This document shows positions 48,561 through 61,884 of a DNA stretch of 64,000 nt, piece after piece. The notes beneath the pieces were generated by a model. That model had not been told where the DNA came from, ran no database searches, and saw only the letters and a program-made list of their open reading frames with translations. Source of the DNA: Clavelina lepadiformis (lineage: Eukaryota; Chordata; Ascidiacea; Aplousobranchia; Clavelinidae); assembly GCF_947623445.1 (NCBI RefSeq), contig NC_135243.1, forward strand, positions 1,490,501 to 1,554,500. Direction: 5' to 3'. Made by a program: the position numbers and the translations under genes. Every line of letters begins with the position of its first letter. Positions within the stretch are counted from its first letter, which is position 1.

Positions 48561-49749
48561 TCAAAGTGCGCGGGATTTTGTTTAAATGCTAAAAGCGCTC
48601 GGCGATAGTTGTTATCTTAAGAAAATATAGGTTGAAAACAAGAAATGGCTGAATCATGTTGCTGGTGGTTGCGCAGACGTTTGACATCCACGATCAATCA
48701 ATGATATGCATGTTAAAATGAATACTGGGTACTTTGCGACATCGTATGGTTTTGTACGCATGTGAGATAGTTTTCGAATCTTTCCAGGTTTTGTTTGATG
48801 TGTCATGTTCCCGAGCTTTGTACTGTGCACTGTATCCAAGAGTTCACCTTCACACGCCGCCGTGTATTTTACTTAGATCGCATAATTGCCACAAACAGGT
48901 CTCTCGTTACACTGATGATCCTGCCAACGATACAAGTAACATTGTCATCATGCCGAGCTTTTGCCAACCATGCAAGCTCTTATTTTCTACCCACAATGCA
49001 ATACCACAGTCAAGCTGCTACACGACCAAGGACTGCATCAGACGGCATCTGAGTCGATTATTTTTAGTTCATAGATTTATGGCGATTGTGCTAACTCGAA
49101 AGGTTACTAGATCAATGGATCGATGCCGAAAGCATCTCGTCAGGAAACACAGGACAGAGACGGCAATAGTCCGGTCGGAGACACTGACACACGCGCAACT
49201 GCGCTCGCCGCTATGTCTCCCAGCTCATGACGGCGCTGAGTGCTTTGACAAGTTATTGCGTCTAATTACACAGAGCTTCAGGGAGCGCACAGACAACACA
49301 GACATGTTAACATCAGATTTATTGTTCGTTGACTTAAAACCTTCCCAGCTTATGCGATGATATTTGTGCGTCATTGGTGAGAAAACCTCACACCTACAGC
49401 TGAGGGAAAGGTTAAAGCTCAATTTATTGAAAAGTTGACGTCGCACTTTTCAACTCGTCCATTAGGAACCTTCGCGAACACGGTGGCAGGCCGATGTCAT
49501 TTTAATTGGTTGATTGATTGGTCGATGACATTTTGGCGATCGTTTCAACATTTCACGAAGCGTATGCTCGAACATATCATATTGACAATGAACCACGCGC
49601 GACATCGCCAGCGCATTCAGAAGATAATTTCGTCACCAGCCACACTGATTTCACTGATTCTATATTCACAGTAATTCGTGTTATGGATACCACGCATCAA
49701 AGTGTCGTAATAGCTCAAACAATTACCAAGTTAAAGAAATAATTACAGA
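48561..49749. other. No gene recognised
   Basis: A 208-codon frame (48734-49360, plus) lies here but shows no known domain. Its closeness to the retroelement relic suggests it could be decayed gag or flanking sequence. The assignment is open. Confidence 0.3.
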
Positions 49750-50625
49750 GGGCGAAGTAATCAAATTTAGTCGGAAAATGAATGACTCGCACAATCGAGG
49801 CCGAGGCCGAGGCCGAGGAAACTACAACTCGCAGCGGACATCAGTGTAACAGAAGACCGGGGAAGAGTAGCCGCAAAACCAGAGCATCAGGCGACGAGAA
49901 TGAATTTTACTATCACGCCAGCTTCGGTGCAAACGCGCGCAAATGTGAGAGAACGTGCAAACACGGGTCCACTTTGTCAGAGCAGGGAAACTAACAGGGT
50001 TGTTATCGAAAGCATCACCTGACATCCACAAACCGACTCGTGATAACTCTCTGTTGACTTTTTACAATGCCACGTCATCATATTCGCCCTGTGATTGACA
50101 GCGGTGGTGCTGTTAGCATAGTTAAGGTAGACCATACAACGCCGAAGCGCAAACCGTCAGCTCTCAAGTTGCCGCAAATGAGACAGAAATTTCTACTTTT
50201 TCTTAAACAGTATTTAGATGTCCATCTTGGCTTCCCAATTTAATTCTGTTGCAGTGGATGGTCAGACGACGATTTTAGGCTTATGATGTCCTGACTTATT
50301 TTCAATTAGTCCTTTAACCAACACAGCGAAACCTGTGCTATTGGGTCCAACACACGGCAATTTACGCGAAGGGGACGCAAGTCCCAATTTCACACATTTC
50401 TTGGTTGGAACTGAACCGCCCGGATAAACATCAAAAGATGTTAACTAAGTTTCCGGCATTGACAACTTGTCTGCAGAAGATACCCGATGACGTAATACCC
50501 TGCACAGTGCATCGCATTATGTATTCAGGCGAACTGTTTACGTGTAACCTAAAGTCAGTATCAGCAGTAAAGCAAATATTAATCGACCAAGAAGTAAAAA
50601 GCTGCTTGACGATGACATCACTTGA
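49750..50625 (+). mobile_element. Ty3/gypsy-type LTR retrotransposon relic (gag end, protease, start of RT)
   Basis: Three successive blocks in plus-strand frames follow the gag-pol order of Ty3/gypsy elements. First is an RGRGRGRGN stretch and FYYHASFGANARKCERTC (49850-49960), like the gag C-terminal 'YYHxxFGxxAxxCxxPC' block. Next is PVIDSGGAVSIV (about 50080-50120), like the aspartic protease active site. Then TKFPALTT and CTVHRIMYSGEL (about 50440-50540), like the region leading into reverse transcriptase. The blocks sit in different frames with stops between, so it is dead. No LTRs were found. Confidence 0.7.
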
Positions 50626-50945
50626 TATGATATCGTACGTGATATGATACGATATGACATATATGATATGATATGACATATATGGTACGATATGACATGT
50701 ATGATACGATATGACATGTATGATACGATATGACATATATGATACGATATGACATGTATGATACGATATGACATGTATGATACGATATGACATATATGAT
50801 ACGATATGACATGTATGATACAATATGACATATATGATACGATATGACATACATGATACGATATGACATATATCGTGCGATATGACATCTATGATACGAT
50901 ATGACATATATGATGCGATATGACATCTATGATACGATATGATAT
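50625..50945. repeat. 19-bp minisatellite, about 16 units
   Basis: The unit is close to GATATGACATATATGATAC, with transitions (T/C, A/G) among units. It begins at the end of the retroelement relic. Because 19 is not a multiple of 3, all three minus-strand frames stay open and give repetitive peptides; these are not genes. Confidence 0.95.
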
Positions 50946-52449
50946 CATTAAAGAAAGACAGAATTTATTGATTGAACAGTGATATTTGTTCTTTAAAGAA
51001 ATATATTCTCACGCTTAATTCACAATTGCCAATTGTCTATTTATGCAAAAATAATTCGAATGGCAAGAAATTGTTTTCAACTCTTGATATAACAAGAGCT
51101 CATTACAATGTGATAGTATAGAACCTAGAGGCAGAATCAAAACCGCCTTTTCTAGGAACGGCAAATCATTTATACTTGTGCAAATATTTGCTTTGGCTCG
51201 GAAAATAATCCACGAACGTTTAATTTGCTGATGAGTAAATTGCTTGAACTATTCGAGTCATTTTGAACGTTTGAATGTGCTAAACGACAACGGTTTATCA
51301 CTAAAATGAACGAATGCTGACAAATGTAAGCAAAGTCAAAATTAACCTTCCTTGGATATTTGAGAAATGGGGTCGGTGTCAAACCATCAGATCTATAACG
51401 TGGGTTTAAGACGTCACTTTGACGCTTTTACGTTTTTACGTTTTAGCGCAAACTCTGAATGGACAAGGCACGCGCTGAAGGCTTTTGAGGTCGGTATTTC
51501 ACTCGATGTTTTAAATTTATCTTGTCACGTGACACAGGGACATTGCCAAACAGACGGTACTTTGTTCACTTTATGGTGAATTACAAATAATAATCACCGT
51601 CCAACAGTAAAGTTATTGGGTCTACAAAGCTTTTTATTAAATTTTAACGAAACATCTCTATACTGCCTATAGGAGCCCGATCTGTGGTATTCATGGTGTT
51701 CGGTACATTCATGGGCAACTTGACCTAGGCGCCCTACGTCATATCATGGAGACAACCTTCATTGCGATAATGGAGGCTCGTTTTTCCGATTTAATAATTG
51801 TGCTAATGTCGGACGCTTTTCTTGTAAACGTTCGACACCGGGCACCAACTTAACGGCGCGATATCGAGTTTCTAAACAGAAAAAAGCGACCAACTGCTAC
51901 AACTCATCAGTGAACTAACGAACAGCATCGGTCGCCAGTTGACAAAATTATTCGGCGTTTTATTCCAACGGGAACTAAAAATCTCGCCCACGGTGGCACT
52001 GACAGCGTCACTCCGTAAACCCGCTTACGGTACGTGATTGAACGACGCTATTTTCCCCGCTGCGAGTGACGTAACATGCGCGATATTCCCTTCGATAGAA
52101 TATAAAGTGATAATCAGTTCACGCTCGCTTGCAGTGTGTAACCCTTACAGCAGCAAAAACACAATTGAACAAACAAATTTTACTCTGGATAGATTTCACG
52201 ATGAAATGGTAATATAATTTTGAACAGAATATACTGCACACCGAAAAATCTTGTTTTTTCGTGTAATTTAAAAGAGTTAAAAGTACCAGTTGGCGTGTTT
52301 TATTTATTATGCTGCAAACATGGTTCCCGAAAATTTTATTGATTTGATTTGATCGTGGTAAAAGGATGAACAAGCGACACTTCCTGATAAATCGACGCAG
52401 TAACAAAACACTACGGAAATATTTAGCATTTTATGATTGATTGAGATTT
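50946..52449. other. No gene recognised
   Basis: Short frames only (up to 95 codons), without recognised homology or splice pattern. No transposon termini were identified. Confidence 0.4.
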
Positions 52450-53955
52450 CTGACGTAATACAAACATCGAGCGCTTGCTGCGCTAGACCCTAGGCCTAAA
52501 TCAACTTCTGTTACGCAAGCACTCACGTCATATTCCTCGTCCTTATCAGCATCCATTGTTTGAAATGGTAATTTTAATGAACAAAGTTTGTCTTTCCGCA
52601 AATAAGCGGATTCACTTTGGAAAGAAAGAGTTAAAACAAGTAACTGGAAGGTCGAATAAAGGACATCGCTTAGTCCAAACTTATTTGAAAGCGGAATAAT
52701 AAAAACGTCATAAATGTTTGATTCAATATATCACTGAGTGTTATTATTATTGCGGCCTTCATTAGCCACAACCTCAGCAATCAGGTCTCGTTTCGACAAT
52801 CTTTTGCAATTAAACAAGTAGCCTAACTGAAAACTCGAAACGTCACTTCGTCAAAAACGTCTTGAAAGCGAATTCCGAAAAGATTATCTACTTGATAACT
52901 CTGCATGTATTCTTTACTTGCCATTAACGCCATTTCTATAAAAGTGAACAGCAAATTACGGAGCAATTGCCCGCAAGTAGAATAGAAGTTTTCATGAGGC
53001 CGCTGTAACACACCGATGTTGCTCGTATTTTAAACTCAAGCCGAAGATTCAATGTCGTTCAAAGTTTTCTCAGCTTCTGACATGTTGTTCCACCACGACT
53101 GCTGTTGTCAAGCGCGGGCGAACAATTTATTTCATTTATGTTTCCATGAACGGAAAATCGCTAGCCGGGGGTACGGAGCAAATGCATATTCCTCAGTGGA
53201 GCATGCTGAGATAGCACATGCAGCTTGGTGCTGATTGTGGAAGCCATCAGTTGTTTAGCTTACGTTTAAATCTTTTGTATGTGCTGCATCGACCGAACGC
53301 GATTCAAGGAAAAAACTCGCGTATGCAATCAACTGATGCGGACTCACAGTGTTACGCACTCGTTTAAAAGCGAAACCGAAATGTTTGTTGAGGTTCACCA
53401 GGCAAAGGATTTAAATTTCTCCTGTAAATGTCAAATTCAACCAATAAATCATTCAACATTATTTCTTCGACAGTCAATTTCGAAAACGCCAATCATAGAC
53501 ATCAAAAATTAAAATTAAATTAGGACGTGGTGTGAAGTGAAATATTGTGTTTATTTTTGTTGCAGAACTTGGTAACCGTTGAAACAGAAACAAAATTCTT
53601 GACATCTTTTAGTTTTAATATTGAGTCTGGAGAATGTATGAATGGTTGGACAAGTCAGCAGACTCGCCCAGTGTTCAAACGACCTTTGATGTCCAACATG
53701 TGCTTTTGATATATCGCTTACTGGGCTACGTGACAAATTATAACTTTGTTTCAACATTTCATATTTAAACAAGATTTGTCATTTAATACAAACATCGAGT
53801 ACTACCTGCGCTAGACCCTAAATAGATCAACTTCTGTTACGCAAACACTCACGAGATATCGCTCGTCCTTATCAGCAGCCATTGTTTCAAATGGAAATTT
53901 TAATGAGCAAAGTTCATTTTTCCGCAAATAAGCGGATAAGTTAAAGTGCACTAAG
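52450..53955. repeat. Direct repeat pair, about 165 bp each (52456-52620 and 53785-53940)
   Basis: Both copies share TACAAACATCGAG, GCGCTAGACCCTA, TCAACTTCTGTTACGCAA and TTCCGCAAATAAGCGGAT in the same order. On the minus strand each reads ATG-Asp/Ala-Ala-Asp-Lys-Asp-Glu and then reaches a GTGAGT, so the pair may be two copies of a short first exon with its donor. No following exon was recognised. Confidence 0.6.
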
Positions 53956-56900
53956 TTGAAGCTTGATCTCACAAACTTGTTTTGCAAAACAGGGAAAGTG
54001 GGACATCTAACGATCATCATTGTTAATTAGTCGAACACCAGATTCTTTGAACGTTTTTCAGGTTTCACCATTAATGCATTGTGACACAACAAAATTACTA
54101 ATTCTGACTTTAACAATAACATTTGAGCGTTTAAAACAAATCACCAAGGAATTGAAAGCCATACCTCGATGCATGCAGATGAATTAATTTCAGCGCCGCA
54201 GTCTATTGGAACCTCCAAGTATTAAAAACACGTGATTCGACTTGAACTTGCACAAAAACTACAACTTGATATCAGCCACCAGCGATGAGAAGTCATCAGT
54301 CAACTATATTTTATATATATTTATATACGTTTAATTTATTTTATTACTGGTATAGGTTTGAAACTTAAGCTTTTTAATCGGTCTTGGTAGACTTGCTGGG
54401 ATAATCTGCAATTTAAATGCGAAAAGAGGAAACATCTTTGGGTTTCAATTTTTTAACAACATTAACCTTAACCCACCGTGACCACAAATGATAAAGGCTT
54501 GACTCGTGTTTCTCTAAATTTATTAAGATTTTATGTAACAAAGGAATTGCTTTGAAAACAAAACAGCTGGTACTAAACTGTTTGTATTAGCTATGAACAC
54601 TATTGTTGGTTGTTGATGGGATATTGTTGCTATGTTGGTTCTTTAGTGGTGATCGGTTGTAGGCAAAGGCAAATATTATAACTATAGACTTTGCTAAAAT
54701 GGTGCCTTCAAGTTACGATTTGTCAACTGAAGCCGATTGTTTGTTATATTTTATCTAACAAAAAACATGGACGTTATAATTTGCAAGAGGAGATGTGCGC
54801 ACCACGTCCATATGAATGATGCACACTCACCATAGCTCTCCTGCATTATGTGAGGGATAATTTATATCGATAGGCAATATGGTTGCACTTGTGAATAGCT
54901 TGTGAGACGCACCATATGGTCATGACGCGTAGGTTAAGTAGGTTAACGTTAACGTAGGTTAACCCGCAAAGTAATCTATGTTTAATTTGTTTTATTACTG
55001 GTATTGTTTCGAAAGTTAAGGTTTTATATCGGTTTTGGAAGACTTGCTGGGATAATCTGCAACGTAATTATGTCAAGAAACACATCTATGACGCTTTGAG
55101 CCATGGGTTCCAATTTTTTAACAGCCAAAACTCACCGTGACAACAAATGATAAAGGATTAAAATTAAAAGATTAGCATGACCTCACAACAACTCATCTTG
55201 ATTTTTATTCGAAACGAGCCACGAATGTCAAAGCAAATTTACTCGCGTTAATTCGTCGCAAAAATTTCCCGGAAACTGCGCCGCGGTTTCTTGGTTAAAC
55301 AAAAACGTTGCACAGACAAAGCTTTCTGCTAACTCGACAAAGAATATAATCAATGATTAACTAAGCAGAGACAAGTCGTTCAGTTATTCAGTCATTTTAG
55401 TTATTCATTAAGAAGTTGGTCGACCTTTGTAATGGGCGCTACCATGTGCGTCATCACCAAGGCAGCCAGCAGGCTTGTGACATGCCGAAGCTTATAAAAA
55501 CTTTTAATAATGAAACAAAATTTATTTACGAAAACCAGAAGGGAAACTTTTCTTTCATTATCTTAAATAGTACTAACCACTCGATGCACTCAAGTTCAAA
55601 AGCGCCATTGGCAAATTTTGCACTATCCAGCCCATACTTTGCAGGGAAATTAAAGCGGGTTGTTGAATATTTAATACTTTGAAATGTTTTTCGTTCTTGT
55701 GTGGTCTGGGCCATGCTTGATGCGATAATAGATGATTTAGTTTGATCTAAATCTCCTTGGTAGAGAGCATCTGTGTCGTAATAATGCAGCCTTTGATACT
55801 TTACTGATACTGTAACTGGATAATTTGAACGGTAAAAATCAAATAAAATATGTACGATGATCGGAACTTGCACAAAAGCCAACTCGTTGTAACCCGGGCT
55901 GGAACGATGAGAAATCATGTCATGGTCGAGTTTAAGTCGTGCAAAGACTTTCCTCAGTCCGAGGATAAAGATTGTGATGTCATACCAGTTAAAATTTCCG
56001 CTAACCCTTGTACAGGGAATTATGATATCGCTTGGAGTTTGCTGTTGTGCTACACAGAGACGATAGGAAAGTTAATCGCCGTAAGACTATTTGCATGTTG
56101 CAAGATTTGATGTGAGTCAAATCGTGAGACATCTTATATGAGGGGCGCCATGTGTCAGATAGGTCGCTACTTCTATAAACTTGCTTCACAACTACGAGTT
56201 CAAGTACACAGCGATGGCGAAACCTTGTCCAATGCGGCTGGACCAAGATTAGGTTTATTTGTAAAATTCGAGACTCGACTATAGCTTTAGGTCTGCCATA
56301 ATTTTAACAGATTTGGTTTTTAAAAGTGAGGGAACCCGGTCCTTTAGTAAAAAAGTGGGGGCCTGGGCCACTACAGCCCTCTTGTCACAAAGGGCCCATC
56401 ATCCACCATCTATGACTTTACTAAAACCATTTCATAAACATGACAGTTCTAACTAACATGACACAATGAAATTTAACCAATGTGATATAACTAAATATCT
56501 AAACCACTATGCATAATACAACTAAAAATCTAAGCAATTATTTAATGCTAACTAAGAAATTAATAAATTAAACAGACAGTCGTTGTAATAGTTTAAAGAG
56601 TTTCAGGATTTTACTGAAGGAAACGGATGACCTGTTATCGTGTACACATTACGTCATTTTTCTGACTAAAAATTTAGTTTACCGACCTTCATTGACAAGC
56701 TTAAGAATAACCCCATCTCAGCAACAGCACGCGCTTTGGTGAATCTTGAAGAATTTACTCAAAGTTACAATTACAATAGTTAATTACTGCACACACCTTG
56801 CCAGCTTCGACAGTTTTTGAATTTATGTTGAATGCAGATTTTTACATGAACGATTTTTACAGGCTTTTTATAACGGAAACCATGAATACATCATCAAATC

Positions 56901-58261
56901 ATTACATCATTATTACATCAAACTGTTCCTTAACTGAAACACATTCATTGCCACTTAATTAGCTAATTACCGACTGACAGTTACCAGAAGCCAACTAAAT
57001 TAACCCCACACCTCATGCAGTCTAGCTTATATAGAGGAACAGACTTCTTCTTTTCGCTGGAAATCGTTATTTTTGACTCATTGCTGCCACCAACTGATCT
57101 CAGGTTATGTTGAAACATGTGGTTTAGTAATTTGACATCTAGAAATTCACAGTGACCTAACTGGAATAATGACGGTTGAAATTTACACACAAGACTTGTG
57201 GATAGTTAGGACTTTTGACAAAATGTAAGAACTTTATTGAATGAATTCAGTGTAAATTATTTGATATTTTTAAGGTATCTGGAATTACATTTTTCTTTTG
57301 TCTTGTTTCTTTACTAAGCAGAAAGCTAAATTTGTTAGCTTATTTCTTTGCATTTGTTTTCACTACGACTATGATAACTATGTCTCTAGCTACAAGTCGT
57401 GCTTCGTTATTCAGTTCAACAAATTTCACAATCAATCTACGTCATCAATCATTGAAACGGAGTTGTCTATAGCTGCCCTGAAAAGCAGCTTACTGGAAAA
57501 ATTCATGCAGTGAAAATCACAAAATTTTACTCCATTCCATTGCAAGTTGAAACATCACCATTTTGGTTGGTTGGTGCTTAAAGTACTTTACATAAATTGA
57601 AGATGAATTAAAATCAGTTGGCAATGTTATACGTTGACAAAATCTATTGGCAGTAACAGTTACGTATTGCTTCATGACGCGAATATGAACAACAACGAGA
57701 ATCGTCCCGTTGAAAAGTCATCTCGCATAAACTGGAATGCCTAAAAACCCCAGATTCCAATTTTCAACCTGGGATCGAACAAATATCATAGTTACGTCAT
57801 AATTGCATCTTTCTTCGGTTAAGATCATTGTCAGGAAGTGTAAATTTATCACATGTCTGTTCGCAAATGATGTCATAAAGCAACAATATTACTTCAGAAA
57901 ACAAAAGTTGGCGACGATGTAGGAGGGTTGTAATTTTATAAGATGTGGATGTGATCTACTTTTAAATATATGCTTTGTATCAGAACTGCAGGTTTAATAT
58001 TTGCTGAGGTCAAAGTCATAAAATAACGAAGGACAAATAAAATCGAAAGGCCACACACTTCAATATAGAAGCTTCTTTGGCTAAGTTACTGTAAATGATT
58101 CACAAATTTTGTTTCAAAAACGCTTTTATAACATTTGACATTCCTAACGTCATATATACGTTTACTTGCTGCTGGTAGGCGACATAATAGGAAAAAACAC
58201 TAAAAATCGTATTTCTTGTACAGTTTAGTGTAAAAGCGAAATAATTACCTCGTTCTATTTG
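53956..58261. other. Gene-poor stretch with a second local direct repeat
   Basis: Segments at about 54325-54505 and 54975-55160 are related (TTTATTACTGGTAT, AGACTTGCTGGGATAATCTGC, CACCGTGAC, ACAAATGATAAAGG in order), so an old local duplication is present. Nothing else was recognised except the uncharacterised frame at 55526-55918. Confidence 0.45.
55526..55918 (-). CDS. Uncharacterised ORF, 130 codons
   Basis: The frame has a fairly normal protein-like composition (for example VSVKYQRLHYYDTDALYQGD) but matches no family I know. The start codon has no special context and no flanking exons were found. It could be chance or a decayed element. Confidence 0.2.
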   Translation of the reverse strand: MISHRSSPGYNELAFVQVPIIVHILFDFYRSNYPVTVSVKYQRLHYYDTDALYQGDLDQTKSSIIASSMAQTTQERKTFQSIKYSTTRFNFPAKYGLDSAKFANGAFELECIEWLVLFKIMKEKFPFWFS

Positions 58262-61200
58262 TTTTGGCTAACCTAAGCAAAAAAAATATGAATCAACACA
58301 GCTTTTCTTGCGTAATAATAGATAATGTTAAAACGTATTGTTATCAAACAAAATTACCCTTTGCTCTGTATAGAATAATAATCATTATGAAAAACACAGG
58401 AGACAACCATTATTTTGCTTCGTGTACAAGCGATTACTTAAGACCAGCGCAGCAAATGATATACAGTCGAATCCGCTTAATTCGGACACCGGATAACTCG
58501 GACAACTGCTTTATTCGGCCAAAATGCTCGAGAACGGAACAAAAGTAAAAATTGAAGGTAAAAAACTCCTGTTAATTCTCCGCTTAATTCGGACACAGGT
58601 TCGCAATTCCTATCGTTAGGTTAATGACAAAATAAACAGTACTTCGTTCGTTTTAAGACAAGATGCAGTTGCATTATGAGTGATTATGATAAAACAATAA
58701 CGATCGATGCAGTAACAATCGACACTGAACTCATATAAGGCCGTGCCAGCTTCATAGTCGCTTTTACCTCGGTACAATTGCGTCCATCTTGTAGAACAGA
58801 ATGGTACAGAAAAGTTTAGCAAAAAAAGTGAACGAAGAAAAAAATAAAGACGCTTGCTTCACAGTTGGGCAGTTAGCTGCGTTGGTGGGGATATCAAAAA
58901 GTGCGTATATGTGTGTGTTACACAGTAATATACAGTATTTGTTGAATCGTTTGGTATCGAAATACTGTACAGTACAACTAACCTGAAGGTATAACTCTTG
59001 TGCGTTTTATGCGATCAGTGCCAATTACTGCAGTATAGCGCAGCTGCAATTCATTTATTACGCAACAGTACAGTATTTTAAATGCGTTGTTTGCCTTTAC
59101 GCATGACCATGAAACGAGCAATTGATTTTCCGCTTAATTCGGACAAAGCCGTTTCTCCGCTTAATTCGGCCAAAAGTGAGCGGAACCAAAGTGTCCAATT
59201 AAGCGGAGACGACTGTACAACGTACACATAAAAGCTAGGAATAATCGTAGCGCCAACACGCGAGGTAGAAATAAAGGCAACCGGATCGGTTATTGATACG
59301 CGATAAGGCGTGGGGACGGTCAATGAGGTCATAAAATTGCGTAAATGTGTGGTCAGACGAGTAGTTGTGAGACGGGACCTTGGGTAGATACAAACTTGTC
59401 CTAAAACATATTTTTATCTTGTAGGCCGTGTATAATCAGTATCTGCTCTAAGTTGAGATTGCGATTTCTCCAATGCTGGGCTGCAAGGTCACTCACAAGT
59501 AGTCGAGGAGCTTCAACAACACGCATCAGGTCGCATGGAGCTGGATTTTGTGTCTGGCTGGTGTTGGAATAAGCTGCATTTCGTTTTCAGTGAATTATCT
59601 CGCAAAATTAAAACTTGTAGAAGCAGTGCTGGGGCTGATGCACGTGACAAGGTTTGAAAGAGCGACAGCCAATAATACGACCAGATGTTCTTTGAAACTA
59701 CACCGCGGTTATTTTGCGAGCGACGCAAAAAATATTATCTACGAGTGCATCAAAATACGGCTTAAAAACGTAAAGTTTTGACAAAATTCAGTAAATTTAG
59801 AAAAACATGAGCCGAGTTAAAACATTCGCTAGAACAGAAGTTAATAAACGAACATTAACACGCATACATCGTATATCGGCTTCACCACAATGAAGGAAGG
59901 TCAAAGGTCAACCATAGAGTTGTGAAACTTCCTTTCACTCTACACTGACAGCGTTAAATTGTTTCGAAAGAGAATCTCTCTCAAAACCCCGTCCCCGCCC
60001 CTATAACGTCACTCTCCGCCAGTGCCCGGGAGAAGTTGGAAGTTCTTGAGAACGACCGGATAACTGGATATCGGGGTCGAGTAGGAACCAATTCGGTCAA
60101 TGTGGACGTGGATAGGGTATTTGGAGTATTCACTTGGGTATTAGGAGGTGGATAGGGACGAGGCAGCCCTGGTTAAGAGGGATGTCGTAGCCCACCATGC
60201 ACTTGAGGCAGTAGATGATGACAGACTTGCTGATCGCTTTCGGCGCGTTCAACTTGTTTATCACCATAGGGGATGTCCCCTCGAAATCGAACGTCGCGCT
60301 TCCCTCCTTCAAGTCGATCTCCACGCGGAGGTTGATCACTGATCCGTCGTCCATCTTGTCCGAAGCGCGAAGTACGCCGTCCGTTGTCGTGGAGACGTCG
60401 CGCAGCAGATTTCTGACCGCAACCTCGGCGTGGTGTTGGATGTGTGCCATGTAAGCTTGGACCACTTCCAACCCGTAACACGATATAAGCTCCTGGACCA
60501 GGTGGATCCCCTAAACAGAAAGCTTCGTTGTAATGTCTGTGATTGATACAGTTGTGACGTCACAAAGACACTTACCTTCTGGTTACCGGCAACAAGCGCT
60601 CTCAAGTCGGCCAGGTTGCCATGGAGATTGTGGGTCCGGCTGCAACGAGCAAAATCGCCGGGGAGCATGAGAATCGCTGTCACTTCTGTGAGGTCACAAG
60701 TAAAAACAAGTTCAACAGGGTTTAAAAATAATTCTGACTTATTAGAAAACCAGAAACCAATTCATCGTTTCACTTAACAACTACCATGAAACTTTTCAGC
60801 ATCATATGATATGATAAAGCAGTCATTCACAACATTATCACAATCAAAACCCATCATAAATCACAATGAAGCAACAACAAAACAACAACAATGAAATGTT
60901 TCAAACATCATATGATAAACTTTGTGATTAGATCTATAACATTTATCACATGGTCATACTCACGGTGAGATCAGGAAGATGAACTCCTCCAGCACATGGA
61001 TGATTGGAGAGAATGCAATCTCCCTTATTGATATCTATCGCCCACATCTGGTACTGCACACCATCCTGCATGGCCCCTAGGTGGACTGGGATGTGAGGAG
61101 CGTTGGAAACAAGACCACCATCATGTCCGAAAAAAGCGCACGAGAAGTCAAGTCGCTCCTGTCGGTTCATGTAATGTTACACAAAGAATATTGAGTGTTT

Positions 61201-61418
61201 TCACGACACAGAATGATCATAATAGAATTACAACTGCTCAGTTATCAAGAACATATTTGCACAAGCAAGTCTGGCAATATACACAAGACTATACAGGACT
61301 TTCAACGACTGAACCACAGATAAAATGTCAAGGGCCGAGAAATCTTGGTGCAATAAATTCGCAGAAATTAGACCAAACAAGTAAAAGCAGTTTTGGACGA
61401 TTATCTAGACCAGTGATG
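58262..61418. repeat. Segmental duplication B, copy 2 (partner 15000-17546)
   Basis: It matches copy 1 in the same orientation from the GGCTAACCTAAGCAAA region to GGACGATTATCTAGACCAGT. The pogo-type MITE at 58464-59215 interrupts it. It keeps the full penultimate 5-oxoprolinase exon that copy 1 has partly lost. Confidence 0.88.
58464..59215. mobile_element. pogo/Tigger-type MITE, copy 3, longer and inverted (752 bp)
   Basis: It is oriented opposite to copies 1 and 2. TA flanks it (58462-58463 and 59216-59217). It keeps about 150 bp of interior absent from the other two copies. This includes a plus-strand frame (58801-58986) with NKDACFTVGQLAALVGISKS, which looks like a helix-turn-helix remnant and may come from the parental transposase. 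The same place in duplication B copy 1 (about 15200) has no insert. Confidence 0.9.
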
Positions 61419-61884
61419 CACACAGCAGTCTCCAGCTTAAGTACGCAACTTAAATCTGGTCGGTTTGTGCGTAGTTTGCTATGTTTTTGTTATTTCTTCC
61501 CTTGAAGTGTGCACAGTGACAGAACTACACATCGCAATCAACCCTTTTAAGCCGTAACAATTACACAAGTATAATTTCGTCTGCTGGGTTTACGGTTATG
61601 ACAACAAATGCACAACTTGGTCCTTGAGATGAACTTTTTAATTTAGATTAGTAAAGTAGGCCTAAGTATCAAACTTGTAATCGCGAATAAGTTACCAGGT
61701 CAGTGGAATCAAATCTGCATGCACTATATACAACGCTTGCATGAGATGGGTGCAGTAGTGAGCTAGCCTGCAGTAAAATGTGTTAGTGTTAAAATGATTG
61801 TGTTAGGTGGTGAGTATAATTGCACAGTAGCTTACTCCTAGTAATCCTGTACTTTTAACTGCGCATGATGTCAAGCATTTAAGT

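Noticed and set aside
48734..49360. 208-codon plus-strand ORF as a gene
   Set aside because: No domain, no splice context, Cys/His/Arg-rich mix typical of a chance frame; left as unassigned.
50431..50926. Three long minus-strand ORFs with SYRII..HVISYH repeats
   Set aside because: They are produced by the 19-bp minisatellite, which keeps all frames open; the peptides have no independent support.
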